In this document: positions 33,701 to 45,700 of the stretch, in pieces
Numbering within the stretch: the stretch's first letter is position 1
Layout of the letters: each line of letters starts with the position of its first letter
Assembly: GCA_914767715.1 (NCBI GenBank)
Contig: OU612075.1
Span: forward strand, 1,550,001-1,614,000
Reading direction: 5' to 3'
Length of the DNA: 64,000 nt
Source of the DNA: Membranipora membranacea
Taxonomy: Eukaryota > Bryozoa > Gymnolaemata > Cheilostomatida > Membraniporidae
Notes under the pieces: generated by a model
Databases searched by the model: none
What the model was told of the DNA's origin: nothing
Seen by the model: the letters and a program-made list of their open reading frames with translations, nothing else
Position numbers and translations under genes: made by a program

Positions 33701-36700
33701 GAAATTAAATTGCCATTTATGATGCCATTTTCTTGTCGATTCTTTAGTTGTCTTCATTTGGTAAGGTCTATTAGCTAGCTGGTAATAGTGCAGGCCTCGT
33801 GTGTGGCGCCATCCACAGACACTACTTTAAGTCTTCTTGTTCATCTGCTTTGCAGATATGGATGAATATGGACAGTCCAGATTATGACACAACAGAGGTT
33901 GTGCTGCCCCTAAAGAGGGACGCAAGCTGACCGAAATCCTGGTACTGAGAATGTGATACATCCTAGAAAACTAGAATGCGTCCTAGAGGTGAGACTATAG
34001 AGGACCGCCTAATTGTGAGTGTGCAGCAAGCTGCCGAAAACTGAAACAGGCACTAATCGCCCATTAGCAATGACACTCTGATCTGAGGCCGAGAAGCAAT
34101 CTGCACAGCCTTTGCTTTGCCATAGCAAACTCTGGATTTCACAAAATAACTTGCATTTCAAGTCTCAGAAAATCAGATTTTCCTTTGTAAACTTATTCAG
34201 AAAAGAGGGGATAATTACCGGTTGGTGGATTAGGAGTGCTCATTTGTCTGACATATTCAGGAGTAGGGTGGGGTACTGCGCTGCCCGCTGTTGGATAGGT
34301 TCCAGCTCTACTATACTCCATAGGCTGTAAAGGAAGAATAAATCACGTAAATACAGCATGGGATCATGAATCAAAAATAGACCTTGAATAATTTTTGCTT
34401 CATCTTCTAAAATACTTCTAAGCCTACATCCCTAACTGCAAACGCTGATAAAAACAACCAACTTTTAAATTAAAGGTTTCTGTGCCAGTAATAAAATCAC
34501 GATTTTATGAAACAACTGGGATATATTCGTGGTTTGGTTGGTTGGTTGGTGATGTCCTGAGATGTCTTTGTAATTAAAATAAACAAAGACACTCCAACTC
34601 CTAACCATACAAACTATCATTAGGAGAGTACCGGCACATATAAGCAATCAAAATAGACACAAAGAAAACTTACTTATTATTAATACTTAATAATCAATTC
34701 TGGCTGGGCACATTAAGAGTTTGTTTCGTAAAAAGCCGAGCAGGCAAAGCTATTACAAACTCGATTTTAATCCCAGCGAGAAACCTCAGAAAGTAACTTT
34801 AAGTTGGTGGATGTCTGAGAGTCTAATGTATACTATATACATAATGATTTAAGAGCACATACTATATATATATATATACACACCGTTGCACAAAGGCCTA
34901 TGCACATCCACACACAAAGATATGCGTACATATACACACATAAAAATATGTGTATATGCATTCATATGTGTTTATGTATATATGTGTATGCTTGTCCAAT
35001 GAAGTATGAATACAATTGTGCATAAGCTTTTCTCACGGAATAAATTAATGAATGTTGCTATGTATGTTTATCTGTGGTGGCCATCGGTGGCCATCGGTGA
35101 CAATGCATATCATCGTGGCGGTTGTTTTTCTCAGCCAGGTCACAGAGCAATTGAGTTATTAGCATATCACTGTATCATTAGCCTCATAATACCATATTGT
35201 TTTATAAATACATGGAAATCTCGGGTAACCTTAGAAATGCAAATCTAACAGGATTCGGAGAAAACTTTAGTAGCTGAATATAGGTTCCAAAATAGCCATA
35301 GATAGGACATGGTATCAGGATGTTTTTTTAATTTGATCCGGGAGCTTTATGTATCCAATCAGAAATAACCTAAATGTTACATGCAGAGAGTGGCAAATGA
35401 TCTAATTGGGTTTTGGATGATCCTATTGGCATATAGCCTGACCATCTCAGCATGCCTTTTTTTGCTGACGTCATAAAGCTCAGTGTGTTAGTGAGACTTT
35501 TTATACACATTTGGTAACAGGATGTCACTAACTCCACTCAAAATGAAGTCTAAGTCTAAGTAAATCTTAGTCTAACTCTAATTCTAAGTCTAATGGCTGG
35601 TGCACATTGTCCCAGACGACCATCCCAGATAGCCATCCCAGTCAATGCGAACATGAAAATGACACAATCCCAGACTGTCTGGGTCCGTCTGGGACGGTAT
35701 CTGGAGAGTTCGTAAGCGTCAAACTTTCCCGATGCTGTCCCAGATAGACCCAGACTCATTTTGCTTCCGGGTGCTATCTGAACCAGACATTTGGATGATC
35801 TGGGATGATCTGGGTCGATCTGGGTCGATCCTAAACAATGTGTACATCATCCCAGCACTATCCCAGACAAAAACCTAACTGCAAGTCTGGGATGAATTTT
35901 ATAATGTGAACATAAGACTGGACCATCTGGGATAAGCATCTGGGATGGCATCCCAGTATCATCTGGGACAATGTGAACCAGCCATTAGTCTAAGTCCAAG
36001 TCTTAGTATAACTCTAATGCTAAGTCTTAGTCTAAGTCCAAGTCTTAGTATAACTCTAATGGTAAGGCTTAGTCTTAGTCTAACTCTTAGTCTTAGACTA
36101 ACTCCAAGACTTAGTCTTAGTCTCAATCTAAGGCTAACTCCAAGTCTTAAGTCAAAGTATAAGTCTTGGTCCAAGTCTCAGTCTAAGCGCAGAGAGTACT
36201 CACCATGCCTGCCTGACGTATATGATGCTGCATAGCTGACTCGCTGTTACTCCTGTTATACTGAGATGCTGCCGGAGGTAGCCTCTCATGTTTGATTGTA
36301 GCGGCAGCGTTGGGAGGAGCCGGGTACCCAGGCTGTGACGAGGCCATATGCTGTAGATGTGCTGCTCCCGTAGTGGAAGGGTTCTGATAAGGTCCAGCAG
36401 GGTGACCAGGAGGCTAAAGAACAGACAAACATGTAATGTCTGAGCAATGTCCATAAAAACTGAGATTAGTACAAGTTTTACTGTAAGATAATAGCCCTTT
36501 TTAGGGGTGGGCCCACCTCCATTTACTTCTTTTACTTCTTTGTGGTTTTACATTCGATGCTAGATAAAATGGTTTGACAAAATCATTTGATGGTAACAAC
36601 TGCGTTATCTCATCAAATCTAACAATGATATGTATTACACAATCATCCAACCAAAGCCAGAACCTGTCACGGTTCACCAAATTTGGCCGCTCCACGGCGC

Positions 36701-39700
36701 ATATCCTATTTTCCTGCAGGTTTCATTCTAGTGATGGTTTGGGGTGTAGTTTTAATACACATCGAAAGCATTATGTAATGAGTTGACCTGTTTTCTTCTG
36801 TCAGCCTTGGCACAAATAAATACAGTGCAGCGAAAGTTGGATATTTGTGGGGTAGTTTGTCAAGCAATTAAAAATGTTGCCCTATTGGCTCCTAATAGTT
36901 GTGGGTGTAAAGAACCTGCCAAGTTAAGTCCAACACAGGTTAAAAATAATACATCCACCTAATAACTGCATCCTTGCTCACCATGTGTTGGTTGGGTGGC
37001 ACCCCGTTGTGTTGTACTCGCGGAGACGGTGTGTTGTTTGGATGTGGTGGTGGTGCACCAGCGTGAGACTTGGGCTGTTGAGGTTGTGTGGCGTTGTTGT
37101 TAATACTCTGTTGGCGAGAGGGGGGACTTTGGTACATGCCATTCTACAACAATCAGCGACCACTCATATAGAAAATGTCATCAATCACAACATACAAATA
37201 CTTCTCACTCTGATCTGACTCTGATCTGGTGAAGGAACCTTTCAGATTAAGACTAATTCTTGATTGTGTTTTTTTGACATACTATGTTCATGTGTGCACC
37301 GATATTTCCTGGTGAAAAATTAGTAACACCTGATGAATACACAATTGGCAGCACCAAGACAATACTGCAGGTAAAATGAAACTGATAAACACAGTTGTAT
37401 TCTGTCATTCAAGTACAGGGTTATACTTAGATCAAGTTTAATCCAATTGCCTGCATTCCAGTTGCTCCCTTCTACTGGTCACGCCGCAGGACCAGTGCAT
37501 CGGGAGCAACTGGAATGCAGGTAATTGGATTGATCTAGGTTATACTGACGTTGTCATACCTGTTGTTGTTTTTGCTCGTTGGCTGTTTTATCGACAGCAT
37601 CTGGAGCAGAAGCATTACTGGCATCGGATTCTTCGAGCATAGTCATAATCTCTTTAAGGTTCTTGGGAGACATGGTGTCAGGAAAGTCAAAATCGAACAA
37701 CTCCTGGATATCATCCGCATTGATGTCATCTGAAAAAATATCACCATGATGCATCATTCAGCGCTGCATACAACCCCATCTTACTTTACAATTATTTTCA
37801 CTCCAGGGCATCAAACTCTCTAATATATAGAGGCAAAAATGAAGCATATCCTATCCTATCTCCGCAGCAAGGTTAGAGGGGGGGGGGGGGGAAATAGGAC
37901 AAGTGGTCCATTTTGATTTCCATCCCCAGAGAGCAACAGCGTTAATCCCTCACTTACAGACTGAGGACACAGATCATTTGTCCTTACAGATATGAATACG
38001 AAAATCTTCTTCATCATCAGGCACATGGGATTATAATATTCATGAAGCAGGTTAATTCATGGTCTTAGATACAGGACTATTAATCAAGTAATTTCAGTGT
38101 TGATTCTGCCGCAAAAATATGGAATAATTTCGCTCTAGTCTATGTTTCATATACAGGGCCGTAGTCTAGAAAATAATATAGGGGAGGCACAACTCTGAGG
38201 GGAGGCACAACTCTGAGGCGAGTGCGAATCATCACCAGGAGAGGGGTTGTAAGCTGCTTCACAATCAATTTAAGGCATATAATAAGCAAATGCTAATGCC
38301 TGAGGAGCTGATTCTGATGTGGATTATCAAACTAGTGTTTTTAGGCCACTGTATCTAGCTATCTAGGGGAGGCAGTGCCTCTCTGCCTCCCCTAGAACTA
38401 CTGGCCTGATATACAGTAATACTCGATTCAATCCACTAATAACCTGTCTATTGCCCAGGTGATGAGGCACAAGCCTTGTAACAGACGACTACAAACATGA
38501 TTGATTTCACAGTCGCTAAACATTCCTTGACAAACCAATAATATGTGATCAACTAAATATGGCTAGCACCGTATTATTAGGTGTTTAGAGGCCAGTAATT
38601 ATAGCCTTGGATTTATCAACTTTACTTGTGCGCCAGCAGCTAGCATCGAAGCAAATCTGCTAGGCTTTGCTCACTTGTGTGTATTGTACAGTGCGGCCAA
38701 CTGTAGTTCGGCTTGAGAAATTATGTGGCTATCGCTAACAAAGACATTCCAAATGCTGCGAAATACGATTGGCTTATCGTTTGTAGAGCTTTCTTTATCT
38801 ATTCATACTTTGTAGCTGTTAGAAATTGGCACGATATTATCTGCAGTCTTATACACAACCCACATACAACTCAAAGAGAGATAGCTGGCATCTTAGACAA
38901 TTCAAATTGCTGATATTGCGACATCTTGATAAACAAGGTGTTTATCAAAGTCAGGTCCCTAGATGTGGTTATTTCCCATCTCGTCTAGCAAGTCTCCCAA
39001 CAGCTGGGTCATAAGTGTGCCTGTGTACCAGAAACTCCAGTTCACCTCACTGCAAGTTGTACCTGGTAAGCATGGTACTGACCACTGAAGACGTTAATCT
39101 CCGGTCAGTACCATGCTTGCCGGGTACAAGTTGCAGTGAGGTGAACAGGAGTGTCTGGTACACAGGCTCACTTATTACCTCCTCTCAATAATAATAATAA
39201 TAATAATAATAATGGGTAATTGGAGAGATTTACCAACAAGGAAGTCGTAGCAGACTTTTCTTTTGATCTTCGATAGATCTTTGATAGAGAAAAGTTACGC
39301 TATTGTTGGTATAACCTGAAGACAAAACCCTACAGACATTGTGTCGTCCTTACACACGCCAGACCACAGAAAGCTGTGCCTGTTAGCGCCAGATTCAAGC
39401 GCCACTGGATTATTGAGAAGAGAAATGCTGCACTCTGTTCAGAACAGGTTTTTTTAGTAGGGGAGTAGGGGTAGCCTAGTCACTCGGCCACGGCTTCTCA
39501 AAACCAATAAAAAATCAAAAACTGTGGCAGCATGACAAGGCTAGAGTAGGGGAGTATAGAGAGTATCTTTATATCGCATTGATATGGCTGTCACTGTTAT
39601 ATCAGAGTAGGCAAGCATAACCCACACTCAATCTCACACGCAAGACCGCAGAACCCTGGCACTGTGACAAAACTCACAGCCTTCTCCCCATACCAAGGAT

Positions 39701-42700
39701 AAGGGTGGTGTATGAGTGGCGGTAATCAACGTCCCTCTCATATTATTGACGGGTCGCATGAGAGCCTCAGTCTACAGGTTAGCAAGCAGACTACAGGCTG
39801 TGACCCGGAGAGTGAAGGTACTATGTGATCAATCATAGCCTGGGTTTTATGCCAAATTCCAGCACAGATCAAGGTCACAGCTGTACTCATTTGTGACCTT
39901 AGCTTATTAGTATTCTAAGGGGTCATCTACCATTCTATCAAACTTTGCTGAAGAACCTAAGCTACAGTGAGCCTACTGAACATCTCAAAGCTTTGGCTTC
40001 GGTAGTGACATTGATTGATTTGAGTTTGATTGCGCCGCCGAATGAATATTAATTAGTAGGAATCTAGTGTACAGTGTATTTGTATAAATTTTGTGGTGGT
40101 TAGTGCATTGTGGTTACGATAGCTCAGGGCCGTAGTTTTGGAAAAATCATAGGGGAGGCGCAAAAACTTTGAGGGTGAAAATGGCTCCAGGTTGGATATT
40201 GTAATCCCTCCTGTGGAGACTTGGGTCAATCCCCAGCCTTTAAAGCATTTTAATGTTGTAGATAGCAAATGGAAGTCCCAAATGAGCAGATTCCGGCATG
40301 GAATATTCAATTATAGTGTTTGGCCACTCTATTGTGCATTCTAGGGGAGGCAGAGCGTCTCTGCCTCCATTAGAACTACGGGCCTGTAGCACAGGCTGGG
40401 ATATTTCTAGACTCTTGGTCGCGCCATATAAGTCCTGTCGCAAGTCATGCTTACGAGTTCATATAGGTTAGGCAGGGGTCACATAATATGACGTACAAAC
40501 ACAATAACTGTGTTCATGACAAGGAAAAAAGAGAGAGAGAGCCATACCGACTGGCAGCTCAAAACTGTGGTCCGATGGTGCTTCTCGGGGATTGACGCTA
40601 CCTGACATCCTACTCGTCAGATTTTTTTGTTAGGCAAGATGTTAGATTGGTAAATTTAGCTGCAAACTGTGGCCCAGGAAATGACTACAGTAACATACAT
40701 CACGCAACATCAAGAGGGGGTTTGTTTGTTTATTTGTTATGATAATAATGTTTGTTGTTTCAGTTTTTTGCCCGCACGCGATTATGACTTATTAAGAAAT
40801 AAAGGAATACATCGTTGGCATGTAATCTGTTTTTGATGGGCAACAGTTCGTTGGTAAACGTGCGCAAGGGTGAACGCTCTGAAAAATAAAGGATTTCGAC
40901 AGGCCACTGAAAAATGCAAGGTTATTGCCACAATACCTCTTTCGCTTTAAGGATAATGTAACTTCACTGCCATTCCTTATAATCAGCAGCCAACATATTT
41001 TTGTATTTACCACCCATCCTACAACATCTCGGTTAATCCAAACATCGTTAAATTAAAAGACCCTAAACTTTCTTCTAATATTATGGACAAATTCAATATA
41101 TCAGAATTAAGCAGTGGTAAAACAAAGCCTGCTCCATCTGCTAGGCCATGATCTGACGTATCTTTCAAGAAAAGTAGCATAAATTTATCCCTTCTATTTC
41201 TAATGAAGTCTTACCATTTTTTTCTGTGTTATGCTGTTTGGCAGCGGGGCCATCTGTTTTCCCCGTAGAAAGCTTTCGTTTCAACTGACCCTGAAAAAAA
41301 CAGTTATGATACAAACAGTGATACACTCTTTACATATATAGATATATATATATATAAGCAAAACATTATATTTACTCGCTTATACCCCAAGGAAAAGCAC
41401 AGTAAGCAATCGTCAGGGTTTGGTTCCAGTTTTTAAACCGTCTCTGCCTGAACATGCATCTTGGCTCATGGGCCAACTTTTGTCATTATCCGTAAAATCG
41501 CAATTATTATATTTGAGCAGGATTTGGCCGAGAAATCAATGTGCTACAATAAAACACATCATTAGGCCCAGTCATACGGTAAGAGCTGGCACAAGAGAAT
41601 AGCGTTGTTGGTGAGGTAGTTGAGAATATGACAGGAGGCTTCGGACAGTGACTCGCAGGAGGGTAAGTCTCAGAACGGGTGAAAGAGGTGATGTTGCTAC
41701 CTCCTTTTGTGAGGAACGAGAAAAGGTAAATTTTGCTGTATAATAGCAAAACTTTGTTTCCTTATCAGTATCTTGCTATTGCTCATGCAGTAATATACCA
41801 TAGCTTCAGGCTGGAGCCTGTGTCCCGGTGTAACGGTGTCAAAATCTGGAATGTGTGACCTCAAGGGAAGTTGATTCTTTGCTTGCTTCAGGAAGTTGAC
41901 AAGATTATGATTTGCTCAAATAAGGAACTAACCACTATCAAGAAGTTACGCAATGCTGAGTATAAAAAAAGGACAGCCAAAGTTTTCAGCAAAGTGCTCA
42001 TAGGTAGAGTCAGGAGGGGATGGGAGTGACAGAAGTTCTCCCTCCATGGGCAGAAGAATGTAGTGTAGAAACAGTTGAAATGGGTCAGGGTAGAAATGAG
42101 AGAGACAGCAATGACTAGGAGGAGCCATAGCTTTTCAGGTGACAAATTACAAAACGCGCACGCATAGATTTAGGATTGCTCACAAGAGTGAGTGAGATGG
42201 AGGTTGGGCAGGTTGGATATCGAGGGAACAGGTATGGGTAGTGCTTTAACATTTAGCAGGCTTCCTATACCTTAGGCTTCTGGTCTCTTCCAGCTTGCTG
42301 TCAACGCTGCGAAAGCTGTGCCTGGATGGCGCAAAGACATCGCTTACTAAGGCGACGAGCAGCGATCTGATACAAACAATAAAAATTTTGACTGTGATTG
42401 AGGTGAAATGCTAACCATCTTGAAATATTATAACAACCTAATAGATTTTCTATCTAACTGTATTCATCCAAGCGTGAAACAGCTACAAACTCAATAGCCT
42501 TTGTTCCAACACTAATCTAGATCACTAGCCTAATTGTGGACTAAATACCAATGTGATGAAGTTTTAGCAGAAGCTGATGCTATATGGGTGAGTTGCTCGG
42601 CTAATAAGATGAAGTGTGCGTTCACTTCTTATACAGCTTTTCAAGTAACTTTATAGTAAGCGAATTATCATTACTTATAGCATCCATGTGTTGATGATTT

Positions 42701-45700
42701 GTTGATTTCGTGTAATCTGATCGCACAAGACAAAGCAACTCACTGACACACAGGTTTTTTGGTTGATTATGTTAATATTAATTATACACCAGTAGTCTGA
42801 GCCCCCCCCCCCCCAGACTTTTGCCCACCGCCCGACGGCCCCCTGGCAATGATTCTAATAGATGTTCTATTTCAATTTTATAGATCCAAGTCTTGCCACT
42901 GATGTTCCGTTAGCTGACACTGCTCTGTCGTAATGGGAAACTTGTGAACGAGTTGAGTTGGAGCGAGCGATGGTAGAATATACCCGAATGAGAAAGATGA
43001 TGGTCTTTGATAAGAACATTAATGTGTAATAGTTCACCCCTGAATAGCCATAGTTACCCTGTCCTGATCGATCTAGTGGTCAATAAAACAAATGTCAACC
43101 AATATGTGATTGACAGTCAATAACCAAAAACTTGCGAAATTTTGATACACTAACAAATTTTCATATCGATATTCAGTAATTTTGCCAGCCCTAGTCTGAG
43201 AACTGCTTGCGCCATCATTGACACTCAAGTTGTTTATAATATCCAGCTTATTTGAAGCCCGAGTTTGAGCCTTTGTATCTAGCGTTACCACTGGTTACTT
43301 CTTGCTGTTGTATTATCTATTTACACTCCATATGTCATCGTGTTTGTGCTGAGCTGATGTTGAAATAATCTTGACCTGATGTTGCAGTTAATTAGCAAGA
43401 AGTTTCACAATATTGCCCAATACCACCTTAGGATGATGATCATGAGTATGTTTTATCCTGTGTCTACATCAACAAGTCGTCATTTAGGCCATAATACTAT
43501 GATTATATCACCAACAACTGTGCAGCTCTAACAATCTTCTTGGTTATCAAAAAAGCTTTGAAATTCAGACTTTGACAGTGGTTGACCATCACTTTTTCAT
43601 ACCTCTTATAAATTACCTTGGTGCACTCGGAAAATCCTGTTTATTTGCCAAAAATATGAAGAAAAACAGAATTTAATATAATTGTTTTGACTTGGTATTA
43701 TCAAAATTCACGGATGAACTGATAAAGAATAAACCCCTAAGTGCATTTCGTAAAGTTCGGAATAGCATCGGAAGCCAACGAGTTCGTATGCTTGAAAATC
43801 CCAAATAGAGAGAAAGATTTTCATATTAAGAATTTCTAATAGCAAACAAGCCAAAATGAATTTGGCCTCAAGTAAAAAATTCAAATACCATACTACTTCA
43901 TTTTAATAATTTCCGTGATATCATATTCCATAAAATTGATTCCGCAAATTTTGGCAATGGCCAAATCAAATTCAATTACCTAAAATTATCCACAGGTTAT
44001 ATCAGTCAATGTATATCTTGAAGTTTGTTACAAGCTTGGTCACATTTCTGTTTGTGAGCATTCAAGAGGACACCTAACGCAACAGGCATCTCAACACCAA
44101 CATTCTGCTTCCATCTATCCAAGATTTTTTTCATGAAAATGCATTTTCCAACTTCAGTAGCTATGTTTAGCTGAATTTGTAACTCCTTGCTCACATGTAC
44201 AGATGTACACTAAAAAAACGGTATCACCAGTAGCTACCATATAATCATCGATCCACAGGTTTTATCTCAAAAACTCCATAACTGTAACCACAATCATGCT
44301 AAATTTAGCTCAGATTGTGCAGAGGGTGGTCTGGATCAGGTTAAGTGTCTCCAACAGATGAAGCCTGGCTATATGCGAAACACCTTGTAATCATCTAAAA
44401 AGACCTTCTTTTTTAGAGAAGAAATCTCAGTATTTTGCATAATATTCCAATTCTACATACACCAAGAGGACCCGTGTAACATCCAGCGCCAACCAGGGAT
44501 TTAACTTCTTAATCTAACCATAGAATCGATCTAACCAAACCAACTTGTACACTCTTTGTGTCATTGCTTATTGCTGAGGTTGTGGGCAGTTGCAAGAGAT
44601 TGCACATAAAGCTCAAGGTTAAAGGGAGTGGTTCTAAGCCTGGAGGAATAGGTTAAAGGGAGTGGTTCTAGTCCTGTAGGGTAATATGAGAAACAGAAAG
44701 GAGTCATATTGACATTGTTTCTAGGTGTATTGAGCAGAGGAAGTAAAAGTTCAAGGATTCAAATGCAATAGTTATGCAAAACAACTGAGTTCTGAAAATC
44801 TGTCTATCACGAATAGAGCTGAGCAATGAACCCAAGCACCAGTCAACAGGAAGCTTTTCCCGGGTTTATGGAGTACAAATATACTGGTGAACTTTGTGTG
44901 ATGGAAAAATAATATATACTTTATAAATATTCTTTTTATAGATTTACACTTAGTGATATATGGTATCAAGGCCAATTTTGGTTTGCTTTTTCCATTCCAG
45001 TAATAGGGCGGAATTTGGAGGACTGCAAGGTTATCAAGCGAATTGAGAAGTCGAAACTTGTAAAAGAATGACTGTCTATAGATACACATTAACCATGTTA
45101 AGTTTCAAGATCCCAAAATCTCTCCGTACTGAAATCTATATCTCACTTTCTGCATGTTTTTATGCCAGACACAAGGAATATAAGATTCAATCGGACCAAT
45201 ACTGGTCATCCTTAAATCCTTCTAACTCAACGGTGTGTGATTCTGTTACTTTATTATTCTGGTGCCCATACAAATACTATGCCTAATATTGTTTCAAGTT
45301 AAAACACAATGATTGTGCCCGTACCCATACCACATACACAAAAAAGGTAATCATAAACAGGAAGGAATTGGGGAAGATGAATCATCCAAATACCAAAAAA
45401 CTCTGATAGCTGCCAATCACAAAGATGTAGCATGAGCTGTCATTGGCTGATTCATCCGCACCTTCGTGTAATTAGCTACACATTACTTGTCATCAACTAG
45501 TTTACTAAAGATATGATACAAGAGGTAGCCTAGAGCTGATTTGACAAATTCCTTACATTTTTTGACGTGCTTGTGGATTCAGCAACAAACAGGCTTAGTT
45601 ACACTGATTTGCAAATGCTGCTCCTCCCTTTTTTCGTAAACTGTGCAGTAATATGACTGCTTGGAAAAAAACTGGCCAAAGAGAATTTTTATTGAAAAAG

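Larger units (their letters stand above)
37730..40547 (-). other. MAML intron 4
   Basis: It contains MITE copies B and C, the foldback at 39011-39175, an (AAT)n run near 39187-39213 and a poly-G run near 37878. No nested gene is recognised. Confidence 0.5.

Noticed and set aside
35945-36235. Frame rich in LSLSLS repeats
   Set aside because: Direct product of the TAAGTC hexamer array.
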